DNA of 64,000 bases from Bacillota bacterium. GTDB lineage: Bacteria > Bacillota_E > JAJZYS01 > JAJYTV01. The notes below the pieces were generated by a model. That model saw only the letters and a program-made list of their open reading frames with translations. It did no database searches and was not told the DNA's origin. The stretch lies in the NCBI GenBank assembly GCA_021845645.1, contig JAJZVM010000015.1:1-64000 (forward strand), written 5' to 3'. The position numbers and the translations under genes were made by a program. Positions 17,225 to 27,028 of the stretch are shown one piece after another. The stretch's first letter is position 1. The number at the start of each line of letters is the position of its first letter.

Positions 17225-17995
17225 ATGCGGGAAGGTGGCGTGCAACCGTTGGCCACGCAGTTAGAGGAAGAGTCGGCCAGCATTGTGGTCGAACACGTCT
17301 CCAAGCGGTTTGGGGGTATCTTCGCGCTCAGGGATGTATCCTTCAGGGTCGCGCAAGGATCGATCTTCGGAATGATCGGCCCGAACGGCTCCGGCAAGAC
17401 GACGCTTCTCAATACGATCAATGGCGTCTACCGCGCGACGACGGGCGTCATTCGCGTTGAAGGTCGTGAGGTGCAGAACCTGTCGCCCAGTGCGCTCCTG
17501 CGCCTGGGGGTTGCCCGGACGTTTCAGAATCCGCACGTCTTTCTCACGCTGACGGTCCAGGAAAACATGATGCTGCCGACGATCGAGACCGGCAGGCTCG
17601 ACGTCGGGTTCCGGGACGAGATCCTGCAGACGCTGCATCTCGATGGACTTGCGAAGGCCACCGCGAGCCAGCTGTCGGGCGGCGAGCAGAAACTCCTGGA
17701 GTTTGCGCGCGCGATGATCACACGCCCCCGGGTCGTCCTGATGGACGAACCGTTCGGGGGGGTGGATGCGGCGATCAAGACAGTCATGCAAGACAACATT
17801 CGCCGCTGGAGCAGCGAGGCAGGCACGACGTTCATGGTCGTCAGCCATGAAATACCCGATCTTGTTCAGTTGTCCAATCGCGTGGTCTGTCTCGCCGAGG
17901 GATCCATGATCGCAGATGGGACGCCAAGCGAGGTGACGACCGATGAGCATGTCGTCAGTGTCTACCTTGGTCGGAGATATGAACGCAAAGATTAG
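17225..17995 (+). CDS. Liv-type ABC transporter ATPase (LivG-like)
   Basis: This is an ABC ATPase of about 256 residues with Walker A GPNGSGKTT, signature LSGGEQK, Walker B VVLMDEPFGG and the switch His in VVSHEIPD. LRLGVARTFQNPHVF fits the LivG branch. The start is uncertain: ATG 17225, GTG 17240 and TTG 17249 are in frame, and GGGAAGGTGG lies between them. The gene overlaps the next ATPase. Confidence 0.87.
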   Translation: MREGGVQPLATQLEEESASIVVEHVSKRFGGIFALRDVSFRVAQGSIFGMIGPNGSGKTTLLNTINGVYRATTGVIRVEGREVQNLSPSALLRLGVARTFQNPHVFLTLTVQENMMLPTIETGRLDVGFRDEILQTLHLDGLAKATASQLSGGEQKLLEFARAMITRPRVVLMDEPFGGVDAAIKTVMQDNIRRWSSEAGTTFMVVSHEIPDLVQLSNRVVCLAEGSMIADGTPSEVTTDEHVVSVYLGRRYERKD

Positions 17996-18731
17996 CGACA
18001 TCCGGATGACGGGCGTGTACACGAGCTACTACGCGGACCAGTGGGTGCTTCGCGACTTCAATCTTGCCGCTGAGGCCGGAAAGATCACCGTGCTGCTCGG
18101 ACCGAACGGCGCTGGAAAGTCCACGGCGCTCAAAGTGCTCTATGGCCTTTTGGCGGCGAACCGGGGCCAGATCACGCTGGGCGGTGAGGAGATCACCCGG
18201 CTGGAGGCGCACCGCCGTCTGCGCAAGGGACTCGCACTCCTGCCGCAGGAGCATACGCTCTTTCCTGGAATGACGGTCGACGAGAACCTTGAACTGGGCG
18301 CCGCCGTCCTACGTGGCGACCGACGCCGGTTTCGCGCCGCGATCGACGGCGCCTACGAGCAGTATCAGATTCTGCGCGGACTGCGCCACAAACTGGCAGG
18401 CTCCCTCAGCGGCGGCCAGCAGCGCATTCTCGAACTGGCCCGACTCATGCTCACCGACCCCGACGTGCTTCTCGTGGACGAACCGTCCAACGGCGTGGCC
18501 CCGAACCTCGTGGACGTCGCCTACGACGCCATGCAGAACTGGCGAAGGCGCGGTAAGACCATCTTGCTTGTCGACCAGGACATCGAGGCTGCGGGGAGCG
18601 TGGCGGATTACATCTACACCATCGAGTCCGGACAGAATCGACTGTCCGGCCCAGCGACGCAATTTGCGGGCAAGTTGCGTGATCTCGTCAGCGAATGGCT
18701 GGATGTGCATCTGGCGCCCGAGAACGGCTGA
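17979..18731 (+). CDS. Liv-type ABC transporter ATPase (LivF-like)
   Basis: This ATPase of about 250 residues has Walker A GPNGAGKST, signature LSGGQQRILELAR, and Walker B VLLVDEPSNGVAPNLVD. LALLPQEHTLFPGMTVDENL is characteristic of LivF. ATG 17979 gives the family-like start; ATG 17943 also exists. It pairs with the LivG-like ATPase as a heterodimer. Its stop codon is followed at once by the permease ribosome binding site. Confidence 0.87.
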   Translation: MNAKISDIRMTGVYTSYYADQWVLRDFNLAAEAGKITVLLGPNGAGKSTALKVLYGLLAANRGQITLGGEEITRLEAHRRLRKGLALLPQEHTLFPGMTVDENLELGAAVLRGDRRRFRAAIDGAYEQYQILRGLRHKLAGSLSGGQQRILELARLMLTDPDVLLVDEPSNGVAPNLVDVAYDAMQNWRRRGKTILLVDQDIEAAGSVADYIYTIESGQNRLSGPATQFAGKLRDLVSEWLDVHLAPENG

Positions 18732-18744
18732 GGAGGACGACACG

Positions 18745-19617
18745 ATGGCGGGCATCATTGTCAACACGCTGATCAGCGGACTCCTCGTGGGCGTCATGTA
18801 CGGAATGACCGGGCTCGGGCTCACCTTTACGATGGGCTTCGGCAAGACGATGAACGTGGCGCAAGGCACGCTCATCGTACTCGGGTCGTTCATTCTGCTG
18901 TCGCTCTCTACGAAGTTTCACATGAACCCTTTCCTCGGGCTTCTGGTGATCATCGTCGCCTTCGGACTCCTCGGCGGACTGCTGGACCGCGTGCTCCTCA
19001 CGCATCTCAGAAGCAAGAGCGACACCATCACCCTGCTTGTGCTCTTCGGCGTTGCCCAGGTCATCACGAACATCACGTCATGGGTCTATAGCGCGAACAC
19101 GGTGTCGCTGACGACTCCCTTGACGCAGGCGACGCTCCAGGCAGGTCCACTGATGATCTCGCTCGTGCAGATCTGGGTCGCCGTGATCGGCGTCGCGGTC
19201 ATGTTCGGCTTGTACGCGTTCCTGCGCCAGACCGCGATCGGCAAGATGATTCGCGCCACAGCGCAGTCGGAAGGCGCAGCCGCGCTCTGCGGGCTGGACG
19301 TGCGCATGACGCGCACCGTGATCTTTGTGCTGGGCATCGCGCTCGCGGGGATCGCAGGGTTCGCATTGGCCATGCTGTTCCCGTTTTCGCCGCAGGACCA
19401 GGACACGTGGCTGATCATCTCCTTCGTGGTCGTCGTGCTCGGTGGTGTGGACAACCTGATGACCACCCTGGCAGCGGGAGTCGTCCTTGGCATCCTGCAG
19501 ACGCTGGCGGGACTGTGGCTGCCGTTCAGCGACCAGAACCTCGTGGTGTATGCGGTGCTGGCGTTGGCTCTCATCTGGCGGAGCAGAACCGCGACACTGC
19601 GCTTCCGCTCGATCTGA
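18745..19617 (+). CDS. Liv-type ABC transporter permease (LivH-like)
   Basis: This 290-residue permease has about eight hydrophobic segments. It includes GLLVGVMYGMTGLGLTFTMG near the N-terminus and FVVVVLGGVDNLMTTLAAGVV near the C-terminus, as in LivH. ATG 18745 has AGGAGGA at 18731-18737. It forms the membrane channel with the LivM-like permease that follows. Confidence 0.88.
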   Translation: MAGIIVNTLISGLLVGVMYGMTGLGLTFTMGFGKTMNVAQGTLIVLGSFILLSLSTKFHMNPFLGLLVIIVAFGLLGGLLDRVLLTHLRSKSDTITLLVLFGVAQVITNITSWVYSANTVSLTTPLTQATLQAGPLMISLVQIWVAVIGVAVMFGLYAFLRQTAIGKMIRATAQSEGAAALCGLDVRMTRTVIFVLGIALAGIAGFALAMLFPFSPQDQDTWLIISFVVVVLGGVDNLMTTLAAGVVLGILQTLAGLWLPFSDQNLVVYAVLALALIWRSRTATLRFRSI

Positions 19618-19639
19618 GCCGGCGATGGAGGGCGTGACG

Positions 19640-20707
19640 ATGGCAAAGCGCGAGTCTGGCTTGACTGGCCGGTATACGACGACACGTCTGCTCATGGTCA
19701 CGGGCGCCGGCGTGGTGCTTGCGATGGCCGCCTGGCTGATGAACGCCGGGCTGGTCAGCGTGATCACGCCGATCGTGATGTACATAGCCCTTGCCGAAGG
19801 CTGGACGATCCTCGGCGGCTACGGCGGGTATCTCAACTTGGGCATGGTGACCTTCTTCGGCATCGGAGGCCTTGCGGCAGGCGTCGCGACGAACTCCTGG
19901 CACGCCGCCGTGATCCCGGCGATCCTGTTCGGCATGCTGGCGAGCGGCATCTCCGGCCTGCTGGTCGGAGTCGTCTCCCTGAACCTGCGCGGAGCCTACT
20001 TCGGGATCTTCACCTTTGTCAGCTCGTTCATCTTCATGGCCATCGCCGATACGGTGAGCTTCACCAATGGCGCGGGAGGCATGATGCTGCCGGCGATCGC
20101 GGTATCGGAAGACAACGCGACGCGCATCTGGTTCGACGCTTTTGTGGTGGTGGCGGTGGTCGCCGTAGCGCTTGCCCTCTATATCCAGCATTCGCGCTGG
20201 GGAGCGGCGCTCGTGGCCATTCGCGAGGACGAACCGGCGGCGGAGGTGCTGGGCATCCGCACGATGCGGGTGAAGCTCCTCGCCTTTCTCGCCGGAGCGG
20301 TGATCGCTGGCGCCGTGGGCGGCATCTACGCCTTTCAGCAGCAGTTCATCTACCCCGAAACGATCTTCTCGGACCTGATCACGCTGCAGGTGGTGCTGAT
20401 GGCCGTGGCTGGAGGCGCAGGCAGCTGGATCGGGCCGATCGTCGGCACGCTCATCGTCATGGGCCTCTCGACCCTGCTGCAGATAGGGGCCGGGCAGATG
20501 GCGATCGCGCCGCAGATCGACCGCGTGATCTACGGCTTCATCCTGATCGCGGTTGGGCTTTTCGCCAGCGATGGTCTGGTGGGCCTGATCCGCCGTGGCT
20601 CTCGACATCGCAGGCAGCGGACGCCTGAACAGTCGGAGGCAGACCACGGATCCGCGGGAGGGCCCGAGCGCTCGCCGGAAGTGGGGATGTCGGCCGACGG
20701 TGCCTGA
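19640..20707 (+). CDS. Liv-type ABC transporter permease (LivM-like)
   Basis: This is a 355-residue permease with about nine membrane segments. GGYGGYLNLGMVTFFGIGG and LITLQVVLMAVAGGAGSWIGP are typical of LivM. ATG 19640 sits 7 nt after GGAGGG. The last 40 residues form a hydrophilic Arg/Glu/Ser-rich tail, longer than usual. It completes the importer. Confidence 0.88.
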   Translation: MAKRESGLTGRYTTTRLLMVTGAGVVLAMAAWLMNAGLVSVITPIVMYIALAEGWTILGGYGGYLNLGMVTFFGIGGLAAGVATNSWHAAVIPAILFGMLASGISGLLVGVVSLNLRGAYFGIFTFVSSFIFMAIADTVSFTNGAGGMMLPAIAVSEDNATRIWFDAFVVVAVVAVALALYIQHSRWGAALVAIREDEPAAEVLGIRTMRVKLLAFLAGAVIAGAVGGIYAFQQQFIYPETIFSDLITLQVVLMAVAGGAGSWIGPIVGTLIVMGLSTLLQIGAGQMAIAPQIDRVIYGFILIAVGLFASDGLVGLIRRGSRHRRQRTPEQSEADHGSAGGPERSPEVGMSADGA

Positions 20708-20750
20708 CAAGGCGTAACCACAGCGAAGCCCCGAGGAGGCGCCGCACGAG

Positions 20751-21650
20751 ATGCGATTGGGAATGGTCGGGCTTGGCGTGATGGGAGCTCCCATGGTCCG
20801 CAGGCTGACGGCGGCAGGGTTCGAGGTTCTGGGCTACAACCGGACGCAGGCCAAGGCGTCCGCGCTCCGGGATGAGGCGGGGATGCAGGTTGCCGAGTCG
20901 CCCCGGCAGGTGGCGGCAGAGACGGACGTCGTGATGTCCATGGTGTCCGACGACAGCGCGCTGCGGGCCATTGCGCTCGGGCCGGCCGGAATCATCGCGG
21001 GACTCGGGACGGGCAAGACCTGGGTGGATTTCAGCACAGTGAGCCCGCGACTCAGCGTTGAGCTCGGCGAACATGCTGCGGCCTGCGGTTCGGCTCGGCT
21101 CGAGGCGCCCGTATCGGGCAGTGTCCCTGCCGTGGACGCCGGAACCCTCGTGATCCTCGTGGGTGGCGATGAAGCGGTGGTCGCCCGCGTGGAACCGGTT
21201 CTTCGGCATCTTGGCAGCATCCAGAGAATCGGTGCCGTCGGTCAGGCGCTTGCGCTGAAGCTGGCCATCAACCTGAGCATCCCGCTGCAGCTGTTCGGAT
21301 TCGCAGAGGGGCTCGTGATCGCGGAACGCGCGGGGCTGGACCGCGACCGCGTGATCGAGCTGATGCTGGGGACGGTCCTGGCGTCGCCGATGCTCAAGTA
21401 CCGCATCCCGTTCGCGCAGCAACCGCCCCAGACGCCCTGGTTCACGGTCGGGATGATGCTGAAGGACGTGGAGCTGGCGCTCGACGAGGCGTCGGCGCGC
21501 GGCGCCGCAACGCCCATGACGGCTCGGGCGGCCGATCTCCTCAAGTTGGCGCTGCGGAGGGGACTCGGCGCGGAGGAGGTCGCGGCCGTCGTGAGGATGC
21601 TTGAAGCGCTCCAGGGGCCGGTCTCGGACGACCCGCTGGCCGCGCAATGA
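20751..21650 (+). CDS. Beta-hydroxyacid dehydrogenase (3-hydroxyisobutyrate dehydrogenase family)
   Basis: This 299-residue enzyme has the N-terminal Rossmann motif GLGVMGAPMV and the substrate motif EAPVSGSVPAVDAGTL. A catalytic Lys region (ALKLAINLS, about residue 170) and the all-helical C-terminal domain follow. The family oxidises or reduces beta-hydroxyacids such as 3-hydroxyisobutyrate, tartronate semialdehyde or 4-hydroxybutyrate with NAD(P). It overlaps the next gene by ATGA. The substrate is probably a pathway intermediate of this locus. Confidence 0.85.
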   Translation: MRLGMVGLGVMGAPMVRRLTAAGFEVLGYNRTQAKASALRDEAGMQVAESPRQVAAETDVVMSMVSDDSALRAIALGPAGIIAGLGTGKTWVDFSTVSPRLSVELGEHAAACGSARLEAPVSGSVPAVDAGTLVILVGGDEAVVARVEPVLRHLGSIQRIGAVGQALALKLAINLSIPLQLFGFAEGLVIAERAGLDRDRVIELMLGTVLASPMLKYRIPFAQQPPQTPWFTVGMMLKDVELALDEASARGAATPMTARAADLLKLALRRGLGAEEVAAVVRMLEALQGPVSDDPLAAQ

Positions 21651-22699
21651 GGGCGGCGGTCTACCACTGGCGCGAGGACGTGCGCATCGACGATGTGCCC
21701 GTACCGCTTGGCCCGGGGCACGGCGAACTCCTGCTCGAGGTCCTGCGCTGCGGGATCTGCGGTACGGACGTCGCCGAGTTCCAGACAGGCCCCCACCTCA
21801 TCCCGCGCACCCCCCACCCGGTGACCGGACGAGCGGTGCCGCTCACGATCGGCCACGAGTTCACGGGCCGCGTTGCGGCGGTCGGACCCGGGGTGCAGGG
21901 CTTCGCTGCTGGCGATCGCGCCGCATCCAGCGCAGTGGTGCCGTGCGGGGAGTGCCGGTTCTGCCGGCGCGGCCAGACGAATCTTTGTGAACGGTATCAC
22001 GCCCTGGGACTGCAGGCGGACGGCGGGCTTGCGGAGTTCGTCCGCGTACCGGCTGCAAGTTGCGCGCAGGTGGCCGACGGCTGCTCCGACGAGAACGCTG
22101 CACTGACGCAGCCGCTGGCGGTCGCCATGCACGCTTTCCACCAGACTCCGCATCGCAGCGGCGAGGCCATGCTCGTACTCGGCGCGGGAGGCATCGGCTC
22201 ACTCTACCTCGCTGTGGCGAAGAGCCGTGGCCGTACTGTCTACGTCGCCGACATCGATCCCCTGGCTCTCCGTCGATCCGAGGCCCTGGGCGCCGATGGC
22301 GTCATAGACCTACGCCAGGAGGGGCTGGGAGATGGGCTGCGGCGACGGACGGGAGAGGGCACCGTGGCGACGATGGTCGAGTGCAGCGGGCGCGACGATG
22401 CGCTGGCGGCGGCGGCCACCCTGGTGCAGCGCGGAGGCACCCTGATGCTCGTCGGCCTGCAGACCCGGACTGTCGCACTGGACCTGCACGCCTTCGTCAT
22501 CAACGAGGTGACGGTGGCAACCAGCCAGGCGCTCGTCAACGCCGTGGACCTGCCGGCCGCCGCGGGGCTTCTGGCAGAGCGCGACCTCGCGCCGCTGCTC
22601 GTCGACAGGGTCATTGCCCTTGAGGATCTGGTCGGCGGCGGGCTTGCAGCTTCGGCCAAGGGAGAAGTGCATGGCAAGGTCCTGATCGATCCGCGCTGA
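21647..22699 (+). CDS. Zinc-dependent alcohol dehydrogenase, butanediol-dehydrogenase-like, copy 1
   Basis: This 350-residue MDR enzyme has the catalytic-zinc residues in CGICGTD and GHEF. The structural-zinc cysteines lie in PCGECRFCRRGQTNLC and the NAD(P) site in GAGGIGSLYLAV. The segment GPHLIPRTPHPVTG before the GHEF box resembles (R,R)-butanediol dehydrogenases. It overlaps the upstream gene by 4 nt, so it is co-translated. A similar enzyme follows. Confidence 0.85.
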   Translation: MRAAVYHWREDVRIDDVPVPLGPGHGELLLEVLRCGICGTDVAEFQTGPHLIPRTPHPVTGRAVPLTIGHEFTGRVAAVGPGVQGFAAGDRAASSAVVPCGECRFCRRGQTNLCERYHALGLQADGGLAEFVRVPAASCAQVADGCSDENAALTQPLAVAMHAFHQTPHRSGEAMLVLGAGGIGSLYLAVAKSRGRTVYVADIDPLALRRSEALGADGVIDLRQEGLGDGLRRRTGEGTVATMVECSGRDDALAAAATLVQRGGTLMLVGLQTRTVALDLHAFVINEVTVATSQALVNAVDLPAAAGLLAERDLAPLLVDRVIALEDLVGGGLAASAKGEVHGKVLIDPR

Positions 22700-22748
22700 C
22701 GGCTTGCAGCAGGGCGACCGCACCGGTGCAGGAGACGGAGGAGAGGCT

Positions 22749-23801
22749 ATGAGAGCGGCGGTCTACTACGGCAGGGAGGACGTGCGGATCGAGGAGGTCG
22801 CGGAGGCAAAGGACCCGCGGCAGGGAGAGGTCACGCTCGAGGTCGTGCGTGCGGGCATCTGCGGTACCGACGTCGCTGAGTACATGAGGGGGCCGCACCT
22901 GATTCCCCTCGAGGTTCATCCGCAGACGGGGAGGAAGGTGCCGATCGTTATCGGACACGAGTTCATCGGCCAGGTCGCAAAGGTCGGCGATGGCGTCGCC
23001 GCCTTTCGGGTCGGGGATCGTGTCGCCAGCGGCGCCGGAGTTTCGTGCGGAAGGTGCGAGTGGTGCCTTCGCGGAGAGACGAACATGTGCCAGCACTACT
23101 ACACCCACGGCTTTCAGGAGGATGGTGGGCTGGCGGAGCGCGTCACGGTGCCTGCGGACACCTGCGCCCTGATCCCGGGCGGCACCTCCGACGACAATGC
23201 GGCCCTGGCCCAGCCTCTGTCCGTAGCGGTCCACGCCGTGCGGCGCACCGGCCATCCGGCGGGAGAGAAGCTCGTCCTGATCGGCGTGGGCGGAGTCGGC
23301 TCGCTCTACCTGGCCGTCGCCAAGAGCCAGGGGATCCCGGTGATCGCCGCGGACGTCGACCAGAAGGCTCTCGGGCGCGCTGGGCTGCTCGGCGCCGACC
23401 GCGTTGTCGACCTCGGCCGGGAGGATCTGCTCGGGGTCGTCATGCAGGAGACAGGCGGTTACGGCGCGACGACGGTCGTCGAGTGCACCGGACGCGAGGA
23501 TGCCCTCGGGCTCGCCATGCAGCTGTTGCGGCGGTCCGGCACGCTGATGCTCGTCGGCCTGCAGACGGGGCGTGTCCCCTTCGACTTCCACCAGCTGGTC
23601 CAGCGCGAGATCACCGTACGCACGAGCAACGCGCACGTCTGCACGACGGACCTGCCGGCGGCTCTCAGCCTCCTTGCCATGTCGGATCTGGCGCCGCTGC
23701 TGGTTGACAGGGTCATCCCGCTCGAGCGGCTCGTGCCGGACGGCATCCTGGCGGCGGCGCGCGGCGATACGCACGGCAAGGTGCTCGTGAGCCTGCGATA
23801 G
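22749..23801 (+). CDS. Zinc-dependent alcohol dehydrogenase, butanediol-dehydrogenase-like, copy 2
   Basis: This 350-residue paralogue of the preceding enzyme shares all zinc ligands (CGICGTD, GHEF, SCGRCEWCLRGETNMC) and the GVGGVGSLYLAV nucleotide site. The two copies are clearly diverged, so they may act on different stereoisomers or run in opposite directions. ATG 22749 was chosen over an upstream frame extension because a purine-rich GGAGGAGAGG precedes it. Confidence 0.85.
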   Translation: MRAAVYYGREDVRIEEVAEAKDPRQGEVTLEVVRAGICGTDVAEYMRGPHLIPLEVHPQTGRKVPIVIGHEFIGQVAKVGDGVAAFRVGDRVASGAGVSCGRCEWCLRGETNMCQHYYTHGFQEDGGLAERVTVPADTCALIPGGTSDDNAALAQPLSVAVHAVRRTGHPAGEKLVLIGVGGVGSLYLAVAKSQGIPVIAADVDQKALGRAGLLGADRVVDLGREDLLGVVMQETGGYGATTVVECTGREDALGLAMQLLRRSGTLMLVGLQTGRVPFDFHQLVQREITVRTSNAHVCTTDLPAALSLLAMSDLAPLLVDRVIPLERLVPDGILAAARGDTHGKVLVSLR

Positions 23802-23896
23802 AGAGACCGGCTGCTCTTCTGCAGTGAGCTCCGCGGGCGGCCCAGGGGCCACGGCGCGAGGGCGGAGAGAAAAATCCGCGGGGAGGACAACGACAG

Positions 23897-25372
23897 ATGG
23901 GTTCTGTGACAGAGTGGATGGCTCCGACGAAGCTGCTGATCGATGGCGCATGGTGTGACGCGGCAGATGGCGGCGAGACGTTCGGGGTAGAGGACCCGGC
24001 CACGCAGGAAGTCATCGCACGGGTCGCGGACGGCACCGAGGAGGACGCGCGGAGCGCGGTCGAGGCGGCCGCGCGGGCATTTGCCCTCTGGCGGCGGACG
24101 ACCGCCTACGAGCGCAGCCGGCTCCTGCGTCGCTGGTACGAACTGGTGGAGGAGGATCGCGAGAACCTGTGCCGGCTGATGACCATCGAGAACGGCAAGC
24201 CGCTCGCGGACGCGGACGCGGAAGTGACATACGCCGCGAGCTTCATCGAATGGTTCTCGGAGGAAGCGAAGCGTGCCTACGGCCGTACGATTCCCGCGAC
24301 CCGGGCAGAGAAGCGGCTACTCGTCCTGCGGCACCCCGTCGGGATCGTGGCGGCGATCACGCCCTGGAACTTCCCTGCCGCGATGATCACGCGCAAGGTG
24401 GCGCCAGCCATTGCGGCGGGCTGTGCCGTGGTGCTGAAGCCGGCATCTGCGACGCCTCTCACGGCGCTCCGCCTCGGGGAGCTCCTCGAGCAGGCCGGTG
24501 CGCCGGCAGGGCTTCTCAACATCGTCACGTCGTCGCGTTCAAGGCGCATCGGGGACGTCTGGCTCGCGGATCCACGGGTGCGCAAGATCACCTTCACGGG
24601 TTCGACGAGTGTCGGGAAGTACCTGATGGAGCGGGCGGCGGGCAACATGCAGCGCCTCTCGCTGGAACTGGGCGGACAGGCACCGGTGATCATCTTCGCC
24701 GACGCCGACCTCGACGTGGTGCTCGATGCCTTGATGGTGGCCAAGTTCCGCAATGGCGGGCAGAGCTGCATCGCGGCGAACCGGGTCCTCGTGGAGGAAA
24801 GCATCGTCGACCAGTTCCTACTGAGGGCATCGGAGCAGGTCAAGAACCTGCGTGTCGGCTACGGCCTGGACCCCGGCGTGGCGGTGGGGCCGATGATCGA
24901 TGAGGCAGGGCGCGAGAAGGTGCTCGAGCACATCCAGGATGCGCTCGAGCACGGCGCGCGTTTGACTGCAGGGGGCCACGCGATGCCCGGGCGCGGGTAC
25001 TTTGTCGAGCCAACCGTGCTCGGCGGCGTGAGCCTGGACATGAAGGTGATGCACGAAGAGACGTTCGGCCCCGTCCTGGCGGTGAGCAGCTTCCGCACGG
25101 AACACGAGGCTGTCGAGACGGCGAATGGGACGGAGTTCGGCCTCGCGGCATACCTCTTCACGCGCGACGCCAGTCGGGCCTGGCGGGTGGCCGAGACGCT
25201 CGAGTACGGCATCGTCGGCCTGAACGACGGGCTGCCGTCGACAGCGCAGGCCCCGTTTGGCGGCTTCAAGGAGTCGGGGCTCGGGCGAGAGGGAGGAGAG
25301 GAAGGGCTCGACGCCTTCCTGGAGACGAAGTACGTCTCCTGGGGGGCCGTCGGCGTCGGCCTGCAGTCGTAG
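23897..25372 (+). CDS. NAD(P)-dependent aldehyde dehydrogenase (succinate-semialdehyde type)
   Basis: This 491-residue ALDH has PWNFPAAM (oxyanion Asn region), LELGGQAP (general-base Glu) and NGGQSCIAANR (catalytic Cys). EETFGPVLAV and the C-terminal PFGGFKESGLGREGG complete it. The overall pattern is closest to succinate-semialdehyde dehydrogenases. It would oxidise an aldehyde product of the locus, perhaps from the transketolase or an alcohol dehydrogenase. A GGGGAGGAC site precedes ATG 23897. Confidence 0.87.
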   Translation: MGSVTEWMAPTKLLIDGAWCDAADGGETFGVEDPATQEVIARVADGTEEDARSAVEAAARAFALWRRTTAYERSRLLRRWYELVEEDRENLCRLMTIENGKPLADADAEVTYAASFIEWFSEEAKRAYGRTIPATRAEKRLLVLRHPVGIVAAITPWNFPAAMITRKVAPAIAAGCAVVLKPASATPLTALRLGELLEQAGAPAGLLNIVTSSRSRRIGDVWLADPRVRKITFTGSTSVGKYLMERAAGNMQRLSLELGGQAPVIIFADADLDVVLDALMVAKFRNGGQSCIAANRVLVEESIVDQFLLRASEQVKNLRVGYGLDPGVAVGPMIDEAGREKVLEHIQDALEHGARLTAGGHAMPGRGYFVEPTVLGGVSLDMKVMHEETFGPVLAVSSFRTEHEAVETANGTEFGLAAYLFTRDASRAWRVAETLEYGIVGLNDGLPSTAQAPFGGFKESGLGREGGEEGLDAFLETKYVSWGAVGVGLQS

Positions 25373-25390
25373 GAGCGCGGGGTTCCACGG

Positions 25391-26848
25391 ATGGCAAAGC
25401 GGAGGCGAGCTTCGGTGCCTGACCTTGACGGGACGTGGGATCTCTTCGTCCTCGGCGCCGGTCCGGGCGGATACGCTGCCGCGTTCGCAGCGGCCGACCA
25501 CGGCCTCGGCGTCGCGCTCTGCGACCTGGAGGCGAATCCAGGGGGTGTCTGCCTCTACCGGGGCTGCATCCCCTCCAAGGCGTTGCTACACGCGGCAGCA
25601 ATCATCCGGGAGAGCCGCAGGGCGAGCATCATGGGGATCGACTTCGCAGATCCGTCCATCGATGTCGAACACCTGCGGCGATGGCAGGACGGGGTCGTGC
25701 AGCGGCTGACGGCAGGGCTCGGCGGCCTCGCCAGGACGCGGCGGATCCATTACCTGCAAGGGAGAGCGACCCTCCTCGACGCGCATCGCGCCCGGATCGT
25801 GGCTGCCGACGGGTCCAGCAGCGAGGTGCTGTTCGAGCATCTCCTCGTGGCTACGGGGTCGCGGCCCGTGATGCCGCCGGAATTCGCGGGCGAAAGCCCG
25901 CGCATCGTGGAAGCATCCACCGCGCTGCACCTCGATCAGGTTCCGCGCCGGCTGCTGATCGTTGGCGGCGGCTACATCGGCACGGAGCTCGCGACGATCT
26001 ACACGGCGATCGGCGCGCGCGTGACGCTCGTTGAGATCACCCCGGGCCTCCTGCCCGGCATGGACCGCGAGCTTGCGCGTGTGCTCGAAGCGAAGCTGAA
26101 GGCGGAGATCGCCGAGCTCATGCTCGGCACTGCGGTCCTGGCCGCCGAAGACACCGGCGCCGCCGTGCGGGTACAGTTCTCGACCGGCGCGACGGCGGAG
26201 TACGACCGCGTCCTGGTTGCGGTAGGACGCAGGCCGAACACGGAGGGGTTCGGGCTTGAGCTGAGTGGGGCGCGGCTGAACCGGCAGGGCTTCGTCGAGG
26301 TCGACGAGGAGCGGCGCAGCGGCAGCGGCACCACCTTCGCGGTGGGAGATGTGACCGGTCCGCCTCTCCTCGCGCACAAGGCGTCCAGCGAGGGAAGGGT
26401 GGCGGCCGCGGTTATGGCGGGGCATGAAGAGCGCTACCGGCCCCGGGCTGTGCCGAGCGTCGTCTACACAGCTCCGGAGGTCGCTTGGTGCGGCCTGAGC
26501 GAGGGGGAGGCCGCGATCCAGGGACACCGCGTCCGCACCACGTCGTTTCCGTGGGCGGCGTCCGGCCGGGCGTGGACAGAGGGCCATACAGAGGGGATGA
26601 CCAAGCTCGTCTTCGACGAGGAAGCGGGTACCATTCTCGGCGTCGGCATCGTCGGGGCAGGCGCGGGCGAGCTGATCGCTGAGGGCGTGCTCGCCGTCGA
26701 GATCGGGCTCAGGGCGCAGGACCTGGCGACGGTCATCCACCCGCACCCAACGCTGTCAGAGACGATGATGGAGGCCGCGGAACTCTACGGCGGCCACGCG
26801 ACCCACTACTACGGCCGACAGCGCATGAGCGCGGACCGCTCCGGCTGA
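25391..26848 (+). CDS. Dihydrolipoamide dehydrogenase (E3)
   Basis: This 485-residue flavoprotein disulfide reductase has the FAD motif GAGPGGYAAA and the redox disulfide in GGVCLYRGCIPSK. The NAD motif is GGGYIGTELA, the second FAD motif is TTFAVGDVTG, and the C-terminal HPHPTLSE supplies the active His-Glu pair. It reoxidises E2 lipoate and closes the dehydrogenase complex begun at 7849. It has no lipoyl domain of its own. Confidence 0.9.
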   Translation: MAKRRRASVPDLDGTWDLFVLGAGPGGYAAAFAAADHGLGVALCDLEANPGGVCLYRGCIPSKALLHAAAIIRESRRASIMGIDFADPSIDVEHLRRWQDGVVQRLTAGLGGLARTRRIHYLQGRATLLDAHRARIVAADGSSSEVLFEHLLVATGSRPVMPPEFAGESPRIVEASTALHLDQVPRRLLIVGGGYIGTELATIYTAIGARVTLVEITPGLLPGMDRELARVLEAKLKAEIAELMLGTAVLAAEDTGAAVRVQFSTGATAEYDRVLVAVGRRPNTEGFGLELSGARLNRQGFVEVDEERRSGSGTTFAVGDVTGPPLLAHKASSEGRVAAAVMAGHEERYRPRAVPSVVYTAPEVAWCGLSEGEAAIQGHRVRTTSFPWAASGRAWTEGHTEGMTKLVFDEEAGTILGVGIVGAGAGELIAEGVLAVEIGLRAQDLATVIHPHPTLSETMMEAAELYGGHATHYYGRQRMSADRSG

Positions 26849-27028
26849 TCAGGGGCGACGCGCGGGACCGGCAGGGGGAGGGCCGCGGGCGCATGGACCG
26901 GACGAATTCACGTCGCGATCTCGAGCGGATCCGCATGGCAGGTGAGGAGCGCTACCATCGGTTTCGATCCCTCCCCGAATCCTTGCGCGAACCCAAAGCG
27001 GCACTGCCTGCAGGAAGGAAGTGGCGGC

